Part shown: in pieces, positions 56,700 to 64,000 of the stretch
How the letters are laid out: each line of letters begins with the position of its first letter
How positions within the stretch are numbered: position 1 is the stretch's first letter
Origin: Streptomyces sp. JB150
GTDB taxonomy: Bacteria; Actinomycetota; Actinomycetes; Streptomycetales; Streptomycetaceae
DNA length: 64,000 nucleotides
Assembly (NCBI RefSeq): GCF_011193355.1
Contig: NZ_CP049780.1
Location: 5,786,445 to 5,850,444, forward strand
Reading direction: 5' to 3'
Notes under the pieces: model-generated
The model's database searches: none
Told to the model about the DNA's origin: nothing
What the model saw: only the letters and a program-made list of their open reading frames with translations
Position numbers and translations under genes: made by a program

Positions 56700-57513
56700 C
56701 AGGAACGCCCGCGAAGACCGCCCCCGCGTCGCGCAGCCGCTCGTGCAGCCCGCGGAACACGGCCGCCGAGCGCGCCCCCGGCCAGTCCCCGGGCAGCAGC
56801 CGGGCCGGGAGTCCCGGATCGGCGTACGGCAGCCGGCGCCAGGAGTCGAGGGCGAGCAGGTAGTCCCGGTAGGCCTCCTCGGGCGGGGTGTCGGACCGCC
56901 GCTCCCAGTCGCTCAGCACCCGCGCGTGCCGGTCCAGGAACGCCTCGTGCTCCTTGGCGATGGCGGCCAGGTCCCACCAGCGGGCCACCGCCTCCGCGGT
57001 CGCCGCGAAGCCCAGGTGCTCACCGCGGAAGAGGTCGACGTACCCCTCCAGGCGCAGCCGTTGCAGGGTGTGCCGGGTCTCCTCGTACAGCCGGGCCGGG
57101 GCGATCCACACGCCGGGCGCGGCCGTGCCGAAGCCCAGTCCGGCCAGCCGGGAGCGCAGCACGTGCCGCTTCTGCCGTTCGGTCTCCGGGACGGAGAACA
57201 CGGCGAGCACCCAGCCCTCGTCCCCGGGCGGCACGGCCGCGTAGATCCGCCGGTCGCCGTCGTCGAGCAGCTGGCGGGCGTCCGGGGACAGCGCGTACCC
57301 GGCGGCCCCTTGCCCGGTGCGGGCGGGGACGAGCAGGCCGCGCCGTTTGAGCCGGGAGACCGACGAGCGCACCGAGGGCGCGTCCACGCCGACGGCGGCC
57401 AGCAGCCTGATCAGCTCGGCGACGGGCACCGGGCCGGGCAGGAAGCGGCCGTACGCCCCGTAGAGCGTGACGATGAGGGACCGGGGAGCGTGCTGGTCGG
57501 ACACGTTGATCAT
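56683..57513 (-). CDS. PaaX family transcriptional regulator
   Basis: 276 residues. M-I-N-V-S-D-Q-H-A-P-R-S-L-I-V-T-L-Y-G-A-Y-G-R at the start, then a winged helix-turn-helix with P-S-V-R-S-S-V-S-R-L-K-R-R-G-L-L and the PaaX effector domain (V-L-A-V-F-S-V-P-E-T-E-R-Q-K-R and a C-terminal domain to residue 276). PaaX regulators sense aryl-CoA thioesters (phenylacetyl-CoA in the type member). ATG 57513 lies one nt after the ligase stop (TAA), with no ribosome site of its own, so it is probably translated by coupling. It likely represses the divergent ligase/dehydrogenase and hydratase operons. Confidence 0.9.
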   Translation of the reverse strand: MINVSDQHAPRSLIVTLYGAYGRFLPGPVPVAELIRLLAAVGVDAPSVRSSVSRLKRRGLLVPARTGQGAAGYALSPDARQLLDDGDRRIYAAVPPGDEGWVLAVFSVPETERQKRHVLRSRLAGLGFGTAAPGVWIAPARLYEETRHTLQRLRLEGYVDLFRGEHLGFAATAEAVARWWDLAAIAKEHEAFLDRHARVLSDWERRSDTPPEEAYRDYLLALDSWRRLPYADPGLPARLLPGDWPGARSAAVFRGLHERLRDAGAVFAGVPVNSAE

Positions 57514-57514
57514 T

Positions 57515-59230
57515 TTAGGTCGTGCCGGTGGCCGCCGGTCCCCGGTCCTCGGCTCCGGCCCGCAGGCGGAACCGCTGGAGCTTGCCGGTCGCCGTGCGCG
57601 GCAGCGCGTCCAGGAAGACGATCTCGCGCGGGCACTTGTACGGCGCCAGCTCCTTCCTGACGAACGCGCGCAGCGCCTCGGCGTCCCGCGCGGCGCCCTC
57701 CGCGACGACGACATACGCCACCACGGCCGCCCCGCGCGCCTCGTCGGGCCGGCCGACGACCGCCGCCTCGGCCACGTCGGGGTGGCGCAGCAGCGCCTCC
57801 TCGACCTCGGGGCCCGCGATGTTGTACCCGGCGGAGATGATCATGTCGTCGGCGCGGGCGACGTAGCGGAAGTAGCCGTCGCTCTCGCGGACGTAGGTGT
57901 CGCCGGTGATGTTCCAGCCGTCGCGGACGTATTCCGTCTGCCGCGGGTCGGCGAGATAGCGGCAGCCGACCGGGCCGCGCACGGCGAGCAGGCCGGGCTC
58001 GCCGTCGGGGACCGGCTCGCCGTGCGCGTCCTGCACGCGCGCCTGCCAGCCGGGCACCGGCACCCCGGTCGTGCCGGGCCGGATCTGCTCGTCGGCGGCC
58101 GAGATGAAGATGTGCAGCAGCTCGGTGGCGCCGATGCCGTTGATGATCCGCAGCCCGGTGCGCTCGTGCCAGGCGTGCCAGGTGGCCTCCGGCAGGTTCT
58201 CGCCCGCGGAGACGCAGCGGCGCAGCGACGACAGGTCGTGGCCGTCCAGGCCGGTGAGCATCGCGCGGTACGCCGTCGGGGCGGTGAACAGCACCGACAC
58301 CCGGTGCTCGGCGATCGCCGGCAGCAGCCGGGCCGGGTTCGCCTGTTCCAGGAGGAGGGCGCTGGCGCCCGCGCGCAGCGGGAACACGACGAGACCGCCG
58401 AGGCCGAAGGTGAACCCGAGCGGCGGACTGCCCGCGAAGACGTCGTCGGGGCGCGGCTTCAGCACGTGCCGGGCGAAGGTGTCGGCGATGGCCAGCACGT
58501 CCCGGTGGAAGTGCGCGCAGCCCTTCGGGCGGCCGGTGGTGCCGGAGGTGAAGGCGATCAGCGCCACGTCGTCGGCGGCGGTGTCCACGGCCGGGTACGG
58601 CGTCGCGGGCGTGGGCCGGTTCAGCAGGTCCTCCGGGCCGTCGCCGCCGTACGTGGTGATCCGCAGGCCCGGTATCGCGGCCCTGGCGAGGTCGTCGACC
58701 GCGCGGATGTCGCACAGGGCGTGCCGCACCCGGGCGATCTCGCACATCGTGGCCAGCTCGTGCGGGCGCTGCTGGGCCAGCACGGTCACGGCGATCGCCC
58801 CCGCCTTCAGGACGGCCAGCCAGCAGGCGGCCAGCCAGGGCGTGGTGGGGCCGCGCAGCAGCACCCGGTTGCCGGGGACGACGCCCAGCTCGCCGGTGAG
58901 GAGGTGGGCGAGGCGGTCGACGCGGGCGCGCAGATCGCCGTAGGTCCAGGTGGGGCCGTCCGGGGTGTGGAAGACGGGGCGGTCGTCCGGAGGGCCGTCC
59001 AGCAGCGCGACGGCGCAGTTGAGCCGTTCGGGGTGGCGCAGCTCCGGCAGGTCGAAGCGGAGTTCGGGCCACTGGCCGGGCGGCGGGAGGTGGTCGCGGG
59101 CGAAGGTGTCGACGTGCGCGGAGCGGGTCGGGCGGGCCGGGCCGGACGGGGGGTGCCGGTCGGACGGGCGGTGCGCGTGGGTCGGGCGGGCCGAGTGGGT
59201 CGGGCGGGCCGAGTGGGTCGGGCGGTCCAT
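57515..59230 (-). CDS. Aryl-CoA ligase (2-aminobenzoate/benzoate-CoA ligase family)
   Basis: 571 residues. AMP-binding core: A-F-T-S-G-T-T-G-R-P-K-G (about 217), G-A-T-E-L motif in N-G-I-G-A-T-E-L-L, and the hinge/lysine end P-R-T-A-T-G-K-L-Q-R. H-V-D-T-F-A-R-D-H-L-P-P-P-G-Q-W-P-E-L is the start typical of 2-aminobenzoate-CoA ligases. The first ~40 residues are an odd His/Ser/Pro/Arg repeat (S-A-R-P-T-H twice and variants) encoded by an 18-bp tandem repeat. ATG 59230 follows AAGGGGG. It activates an aromatic acid with ATP and CoA, the first step of the cluster. Confidence 0.9.
   Translation of the reverse strand: MDRPTHSARPTHSARPTHAHRPSDRHPPSGPARPTRSAHVDTFARDHLPPPGQWPELRFDLPELRHPERLNCAVALLDGPPDDRPVFHTPDGPTWTYGDLRARVDRLAHLLTGELGVVPGNRVLLRGPTTPWLAACWLAVLKAGAIAVTVLAQQRPHELATMCEIARVRHALCDIRAVDDLARAAIPGLRITTYGGDGPEDLLNRPTPATPYPAVDTAADDVALIAFTSGTTGRPKGCAHFHRDVLAIADTFARHVLKPRPDDVFAGSPPLGFTFGLGGLVVFPLRAGASALLLEQANPARLLPAIAEHRVSVLFTAPTAYRAMLTGLDGHDLSSLRRCVSAGENLPEATWHAWHERTGLRIINGIGATELLHIFISAADEQIRPGTTGVPVPGWQARVQDAHGEPVPDGEPGLLAVRGPVGCRYLADPRQTEYVRDGWNITGDTYVRESDGYFRYVARADDMIISAGYNIAGPEVEEALLRHPDVAEAAVVGRPDEARGAAVVAYVVVAEGAARDAEALRAFVRKELAPYKCPREIVFLDALPRTATGKLQRFRLRAGAEDRGPAATGTT
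59177..59229 (-). repeat. 18-bp tandem repeat in the 5' end of the ligase gene
   Basis: GTGGGTCGGGCGGGCCGA is present at 59177-59194 and 59195-59212, with a third, partly changed copy at 59213-59229. It encodes S-A-R-P-T-H repeats at residues 1-18 of the ligase. Confidence 0.85.
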
Positions 59231-59298
59231 GGCGGTTCGCCCCCTTGCCGGGTGGGCGTCGGATGGGTGGGCCTCGCGGTCGCGGTCGCACCTGGAGC

Positions 59299-59336
59299 GT
59301 ATCGCCTTGGTGACGGCAGTCAACGGGGCGCGATAC
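59299..59336. promoter_or_regulatory. Inverted GTATCGC pair in divergent ligase/dehydrogenase promoter region
   Basis: GTATCGC (59299-59305) and GCGATAC (59330-59336) form a 7-bp inverted repeat 24 bp apart between the divergent ligase and dehydrogenase genes. GCGTATCGC occurs again in front of the hydratase gene (53441). A PaaX gene is in the same cluster, so PaaX is the leading candidate to bind here. Confidence 0.45.
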
Positions 59337-59376
59337 CGTTCGGGTGAGGGTCAGCCTTCGAGAGGGAGGACCGCAC

Positions 59377-60915
59377 GTGCCCGCATTCTCACTCGACCCG
59401 GACCGCACCGCCTGGTGTGCCGAGCTGCGCGCCCTCGCCGCCGAACGGCTGCGCCCGCTCGCCGAGAAGGGCGGACCCGGTCACGTCAACCGCCCCCTCG
59501 TCGCCGAACTGGGCCGGCTCGGGCTGCTGGACCGGCTGTTCACCTCCGGCGCGCTCGACCTGTGCCTGATGCGGGAATCGCTCGCCCGGGTCTGCACCGA
59601 GGCCGAGACCGCGCTCGCCCTCCAGGGCCTGGGCGCCCACCCCGTCCACGCCCACGGCACCGACGCCCAGCGCGCCCGCTGGCTGCCCGCCGTCCGCCGG
59701 GGCACCGCGATCGCCGCCTTCGCCCTCACGGAGCCGGAGGCGGGCTCGGACGCGGCGGCGCTCACCCTGGCGGCCGAGCCGGAGGCGACCGGCCGCGGCC
59801 GCCCCGGCGGGCGGGGCGCGGCCGGGGCGGGCACGGTGGCGGGGGCGGGCACGGCAGCCACGGACGGGCGGCGCGTCCGCGCGGACGCCTGCGCGGTCCC
59901 GGCCACTGGCACCGATCCGGGCACCGGCTCGGTCCCGGCCACTGGCACCGCCCCCGTGAGCCCGGCTGATGAGACGGACACGGGCCCGGACACCGCCCCG
60001 GCCCCGCTGCCCGACCCGGACACGGCTCCGGCCACTGCTTCGCGCGCCGCCGGCCACGAGGCCCGTACGGGCGCCGTAGGCGTCGCGGACGGCCGGTTCG
60101 CCGACGGTCCGGCGGACACCCCGGTCCCCGCGCCACCCCGCACCCCCCTCACCGCCCCCGCACCGGACGCCCTCGCCGCCGCACCCGATGGCGGCGCCCG
60201 CTGGCGGCTCACCGGGAGCAAGTGCTGGATCTCCAACGCGCCCGAGGCCGACTTCTACACCGTCTTCGCGCGGACGACACCCGGCGCGGGGGCGCGAGGG
60301 GTCACCGCGTTCCTGGTGCCCGCCGACCGGCCCGGACTGAGCGGCACCGCGCTCGACATGCTCTCCCCGCACCCGCTGGGAGCGCTCGACTTCGACGCCG
60401 TACCGGTCACCGCCGACGACGTGCTGGGCGAGCCCGACCGGGGCTTCCGGGTCGCCATGGGCACCCTCAACCTCTTCCGGCCCAGCGTCGGGGCCTTCGC
60501 CGTCGGGATGGCCCAGGCCGCCCTCGACGCGACCGTCGCCCACACCGCCCGCCGCCAGGCCTTCGGCGGCCCGCTCAGCGCCCAGCAGACGGTCGCCCAC
60601 CAGGTCGCGGAGATGGCCCTGCGCATCGAGGCGGCCCGGCTCATGGTGTACGCGGCGGCCACCGCGTACGACGCGGGCGCCGCGGACGTGCCCCGGCGCG
60701 CCGCGATGGCGAAACTCCTCGCCACCGAGACCGCGCAGTACGTCGTCGACCGCGCCGTCCAGCTGCACGGGGCGCGCGCCCTGCGCCGCGGCCACCTGCT
60801 CGAACACCTCTACCGCGAGGTGCGCGCGCCCCGCATCTACGAGGGGGCGAGCGAGATCCAGCGCGGCATCATCGCCAAGGAGCTGTACAAGGAGCTGTAC
60901 CGGGAGGCCCCGTGA
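59377..60915 (+). CDS. Acyl-CoA dehydrogenase with large low-complexity insert
   Basis: 512 residues, about 130 more than normal. The N-terminal helical part ends in A-L-T-E-P-E-A-G-S-D-A-A-A-L (about 121-134); a Thr/Pro/Ala/Gly-rich insert follows to about residue 272 (with A-V-P-A-T-G-T repeated), then the beta domain resumes at W-R-L-T-G-S-K-C-W-I-S-N. The FAD/active-site end R-A-P-R-I-Y-E-G-A-S-E-I-Q is intact (glutamate base near 488). GTG 59377 follows AGGGAGGA. It probably oxidises a ring-derived acyl-CoA in the aromatic cluster. The insert lies in a surface loop and may be harmless. Confidence 0.9.
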   Translation: MPAFSLDPDRTAWCAELRALAAERLRPLAEKGGPGHVNRPLVAELGRLGLLDRLFTSGALDLCLMRESLARVCTEAETALALQGLGAHPVHAHGTDAQRARWLPAVRRGTAIAAFALTEPEAGSDAAALTLAAEPEATGRGRPGGRGAAGAGTVAGAGTAATDGRRVRADACAVPATGTDPGTGSVPATGTAPVSPADETDTGPDTAPAPLPDPDTAPATASRAAGHEARTGAVGVADGRFADGPADTPVPAPPRTPLTAPAPDALAAAPDGGARWRLTGSKCWISNAPEADFYTVFARTTPGAGARGVTAFLVPADRPGLSGTALDMLSPHPLGALDFDAVPVTADDVLGEPDRGFRVAMGTLNLFRPSVGAFAVGMAQAALDATVAHTARRQAFGGPLSAQQTVAHQVAEMALRIEAARLMVYAAATAYDAGAADVPRRAAMAKLLATETAQYVVDRAVQLHGARALRRGHLLEHLYREVRAPRIYEGASEIQRGIIAKELYKELYREAP

Positions 60916-61310
60916 CCGCCGAACGCGTCAACCCGCCCGACCTCTCCCCGCCCACCGGCTTCTCGCACGCCGCCGTCGCCACCGGCACCCGGCTGGTCTT
61001 CCTGGCCGGCCAGACCGCCCTCGACCCCGACGGCAAGATCACCGGCGAGACCCTGCCCGCACAGTTCGAGCGGGCGCTCGGCAACCTCCTCACCGCCCTG
61101 CACGCGGCCGGCGGCACCCCCGCCGACCTCGCCCGCGTCACCGTCTACACCACCGACCTCACCGCCTACCGCGCCCACGCCCCCGAACTCGGCCGCATCT
61201 GGCGCGACGCGGCGGGCCGTGACTACCCGGCCATGGCGGTCGTCGAGGTGTCCCGCCTCTGGGACACCGAGGCCCTGGTCGAGCTGGACGGTTTCGCGGT
61301 GCTGCCCTGA
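60912..61310 (+). CDS. RidA/YjgF family protein
   Basis: 132 residues. G-F-S-H-A-A-V-A-T-G near the start, L-V-F-L-A-G-Q-T-A-L-D, R-V-T-V-Y-T-T-D and Y-P-A-M-A-V-V-E-V-S-R-L are standard for the family. RidA-type proteins hydrolyse enamine/imine intermediates; a YjgF-like gene is also part of the known 2-aminobenzoyl-CoA cluster, where an amino group must be removed, which supports an anthranilate-like substrate here. GTG start overlaps the dehydrogenase stop (GTGA), with GGGAGG upstream. Confidence 0.9.
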   Translation: MTAERVNPPDLSPPTGFSHAAVATGTRLVFLAGQTALDPDGKITGETLPAQFERALGNLLTALHAAGGTPADLARVTVYTTDLTAYRAHAPELGRIWRDAAGRDYPAMAVVEVSRLWDTEALVELDGFAVLP

Positions 61311-61388
61311 GACCGTGCTCCGGGGCCGTGCTGTGCGACCTTGCTCGGAGGCCGTGCTCTGCGACCGTGCTCCGGGGCCGTGACCGAG
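61311..61388. repeat. 26-bp tandem repeat, three copies
   Basis: Three adjacent copies (61311-61336, 61337-61362, 61363-61388) starting GACCGTGCTCCGGGGCCGTG, with few changes. The array begins on the base after the RidA stop codon. Confidence 0.85.
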
Positions 61389-61395
61389 ACCGTGA

Positions 61396-61914
<519 letters not shown>

Positions 61915-61929
61915 CCGTTCGGCGCGGGC

Positions 61930-63321
61930 TCAGACGGCCGCCGGAGCAGAGGTCGTGCTCAGGCGGCCGATGCCCCGCCCGAACCGCCGCAGCAGCAGCA
62001 CCGCGGTGGTGGCGAGCCCGGTGAGCAGACCGAGCCAGACGCCGAGGGTGTCCAGGCCCGCCGCGAAGCCCAGCAGCGCGGCGGCGGGCAGCCCGACCAG
62101 CCAGTAGCCGACCAGGGTGACCCGGAAGCCGCCCTTGGTGTCGTCCAGGCCGCGCAGCAGCCCCACCCCGATGTTCTGCGCGCAGTCGAAGAACTGGAGC
62201 ACCGCCGCCACCAGCAGCAGCTGCGTCGCGATGTCCACCGCCCGCACCTCGCCGGACTCGAAGAACGGGGCCAGCACCAGCTTCGGCACGGTCAGGTAGA
62301 CGAGTCCGACCACCGCCATCACCCCCGCCGCGCACGCCAGCGCGGTGTGCTGGAGCCGCCGCGCCGCCGCCGTGTTGCCGAGGGCCAGTTCGCGGCTGAC
62401 GCCGATCGACGCCGCGTGCGAGAGGCCGACGGCGATCTGGAACACGATGTAGACCAGCTGGTTGACGGCCGTGTGGGCGGCCAGCGCGGCCGGCCCGAAG
62501 CTGCCCACCAGCAGCGCGACGACGGAGAAGAACCCCGCCTCCGAGCCGTACGTCGCGGCGATCGGCGTACCGAGCGCGGTCAGCCGGCGCAGCGTCGCCG
62601 GGCGGGTCTTCCAGATGCTCAGCGACAGCACCGGCGCGAGCTGCGGATCGCGCCGGGCCGACAGGTAGAGGGCCAGGAACGACAGGGCGTACACCGAGGT
62701 CGTGGCCAGGCCGATGCCGGGCAGGCCGAGCTTCGGGAAGAACCAGGTGCCGTGGATGAACACCCAGTTCAGACCCGCGTTGACGGCGATCGAGGCGATC
62801 GTGATGCGCAGCAGCGCCTGCGGGCGGCGCATGCCGACGGTGAACTGCCGGATCGCCTGGAACCACAGGCAGGGCAGCAGCCCCGGCGCCATCGCGTAGA
62901 GCACCGGCTTCGCCGCGTCGACCACGTCCGGGTCCTGACCGAGCCAGACCACGGCGTGCCCGATCAGGATCATCAGGACGGCACCGGCGAGCCCGGCCAG
63001 GGTGGACAGCAGCAGGCTCGCCCGGACCAGGTCGCGGACGTCCTCCCGCGCCGCCTCGGAGCCGTCCTGCTCGCCGCGCGCGTCCGCCGCGGCGACCTGG
63101 TTGCCGACGGCGGTCACCAGACCGACGCCCATGGTGCGCAGCTGATTGAAGATCACCATCGCCAGACCGCCGGCCGCCAGGGCCTCGGTGCCGATCAGGC
63201 CCATCATGACGGTGTCGGTGGTGGTCAGCGCGACCTGCGCGAGCTGGGTCAGCGCGAGCGGCACCGCCAGCGTGGCGAGGGCGCGGCTGTCGGTGAGCAG
63301 ACGGGTCAGGGCGGGAGGCAT
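61930..63321 (-). CDS. MATE family multidrug exporter
   Basis: 463 residues with about 12 membrane helices in two similar halves. Characteristic stretches are P-L-A-L-T-Q-L-A-Q-V-A-L-T-T-T-D-T-V-M-M-G in TM1 and, in the second half, L-T-A-L-G-T-P-I-A-A-T-Y-G-S-E-A-G. This is the NorM/DinF type that uses a cation gradient to export drugs or siderophores. GGAG five nt before the ATG. It lies 77 nt downstream of the cysteine-synthase-like gene on the same strand, so they may be co-transcribed and the exporter may handle that pathway's product. Confidence 0.92.
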   Translation of the reverse strand: MPPALTRLLTDSRALATLAVPLALTQLAQVALTTTDTVMMGLIGTEALAAGGLAMVIFNQLRTMGVGLVTAVGNQVAAADARGEQDGSEAAREDVRDLVRASLLLSTLAGLAGAVLMILIGHAVVWLGQDPDVVDAAKPVLYAMAPGLLPCLWFQAIRQFTVGMRRPQALLRITIASIAVNAGLNWVFIHGTWFFPKLGLPGIGLATTSVYALSFLALYLSARRDPQLAPVLSLSIWKTRPATLRRLTALGTPIAATYGSEAGFFSVVALLVGSFGPAALAAHTAVNQLVYIVFQIAVGLSHAASIGVSRELALGNTAAARRLQHTALACAAGVMAVVGLVYLTVPKLVLAPFFESGEVRAVDIATQLLLVAAVLQFFDCAQNIGVGLLRGLDDTKGGFRVTLVGYWLVGLPAAALLGFAAGLDTLGVWLGLLTGLATTAVLLLRRFGRGIGRLSTTSAPAAV

Positions 63322-63398
63322 CGGATCTCCGCGAACTTCCTCTGGTCGTGGGGGAGTCGAGTGTGGCGGCGTCGGGCGTGGCGGCGGGCGTGGGCGGG

Positions 63399-64000
63399 TC
63401 AGGCGTGGCGGAGTTTGGTCAGCAGCGCGTCGACCTCGCGCTCCACATCGCGGTCGACGAGGTCGCGCGCGGCCATCCAGTCGTCGTCGAACACCGTGTC
63501 CAGGTACTTCTCCCCGCCGTCGTTGACGAGCGCGACCATAGTCGTTCCCGGCGGCTGTGAGGAGAGCCGGGCCAGCGCCTCGTACACCACCCCGCCCGCC
63601 GAGCCGCCGATCAGCAGCCCGGTGCGGCGGGCGACGACCCGGCAGGTGGCGAACGCCTCCACGTCACCGACCTTGACCCCCTCGTCGAGCAGGTCGTAGT
63701 CGACCATCGCGCCGATGGCGGCGCCCTCGGGGGTGCCGGTGCCGGACTGGTAGTAGTCGTGCGCCGGCGGCCCGAACGCGATCGACCCCTTCGGCTCGAC
63801 CCCGACGATCCGCACCCCGGGCACCGTCCTGCGCAGCTCGCCGCCGGTCCCGAACAGGCCGCCGCCGGTGCCGACGGCGCCGATCAGGACGTCGATACGG
63901 CCGTCCAGGGCGGCGTGCAGCTCATGGGCGACGGGCCGGTAACCGTCGCCGTTGGCCGGGTTGTTGTGCTGCTCGGTGAAGTAGGCGCCCGGCGACTCGG
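63399..64000 (-). CDS. Cysteine synthase family PLP-dependent enzyme (C-terminal part)
   Basis: About 200 residues are visible; the N-terminus lies beyond the window. E-Q-H-N-N-P-A-N, G-T-G-G-G-L-F-G-T-G (PLP phosphate-binding glycine loop) and L-L-I-G-G-S-A-G-G-V-V-Y-E-A place it in fold type II beta-replacement enzymes. The end V-A-L-V-N-D-G-G-E-K-Y-L-D-T-V-F-D-D-D-W-M resembles the SbnA/CysK branch that also includes 2,3-diaminopropionate-forming enzymes, so it may serve a secondary metabolite rather than cysteine. The PLP lysine is not in view. Confidence 0.85.
   Translation of the reverse strand, partial: ESPGAYFTEQHNNPANGDGYRPVAHELHAALDGRIDVLIGAVGTGGGLFGTGGELRRTVPGVRIVGVEPKGSIAFGPPAHDYYQSGTGTPEGAAIGAMVDYDLLDEGVKVGDVEAFATCRVVARRTGLLIGGSAGGVVYEALARLSSQPPGTTMVALVNDGGEKYLDTVFDDDWMAARDLVDRDVEREVDALLTKLRHA

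Overview
The window is a piece of an actinobacterial chromosome, almost certainly Streptomyces. It is very GC-rich with strong third-position GC, many GTG and a few TTG starts, frequent ATGA or GTGA start/stop overlaps, GC-rich hairpins instead of U-tract terminators, and families typical of streptomycetes (XRE/DUF5753 with DUF397, SepF paralogue, SigB/SigF-type sigma factor, gamma-butyrolactone-type TetR, Hen1/Pnkp RNA repair). No rRNA, tRNA, CRISPR array, transposase or phage gene was seen.

Layout. 1-2.8 kb: the tail of an unidentified gene, an SDR oxidoreductase, and an ImmA/IrrE-type metallopeptidase coupled to a membrane protein. 2.9-12.5 kb: a mannan/manno-oligosaccharide locus. It has a sugar ABC transporter (binding lipoprotein and two permeases), a divergent GH2 beta-mannosidase that is broken by an internal deletion, a LacI regulator, a secreted GH5 mannanase with CBM2, and a class I mannose-6-phosphate isomerase. 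Three similar CCGG-centred operator-like sites lie in the intergenic regions. 12.7-16.5 kb: an energy-stress partner-switching module (RsbQ-like hydrolase, PAS-PP2C phosphatase, STAS antagonist), a tiny membrane protein and a SigB/SigF-family sigma factor. 16.6-19.5 kb: small streptomycete proteins and a frameshifted XRE/DUF5753 regulator with its DUF397 partner. 19.6-21.3 kb: a second mannanase (GH5-FnIII-CBM2) behind a perfect CebR box. 21.6-24.2 kb: a gamma-butyrolactone-receptor-like TetR and a 14-TM exporter, each with an AAACCGCC-type operator. 24.3-30.1 kb: a secreted beta-lactamase-like protein, SepF, an ATPase, a MazG-like protein, a DUF6099 protein and an F420-type oxidoreductase. 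30.3-34.5 kb: the Hen1-Pnkp RNA repair pair.

34.7-48.0 kb is the most unusual part. A VMAP protein, a MoxR-type AAA ATPase and a 1520-residue SAV_2336/vWA-NB-ARC-TPR protein (FxsT-like) form one operon. After a CPA2 antiporter on the other strand come an alpha/beta hydrolase, a caspase-like protease, a short FxsA-like leader peptide and a stand-alone HExxH peptide-hydroxylase-type protein. The caspase C-terminus and the VMAP N-terminus carry the same kind of small domain (shared M-A-D-P-x-E-R core), which links the two halves as sensor/switch and effector of one NTP-dependent conflict or cell-death system, possibly coupled to a RiPP-like peptide. No radical SAM enzyme is present in the window.

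48.0-48.95 kb is a non-coding array of diverged ~240-bp repeats. 49-53.3 kb: arginine deiminase, ornithine carbamoyltransferase, an APC permease and an RsbW-like ATP-binding protein. 53.5-61.3 kb: an aromatic CoA-thioester catabolic cluster of the 2-aminobenzoyl-CoA/salicylyl-CoA type (enoyl-CoA hydratase, fused hydroxylase/reductase, PaaX regulator, aryl-CoA ligase, acyl-CoA dehydrogenase with a large low-complexity insert, RidA-like protein). 61.4-64 kb: a secreted DUF6299 protein, a MATE exporter and the C-terminal part of a cysteine-synthase-family enzyme that runs off the window.
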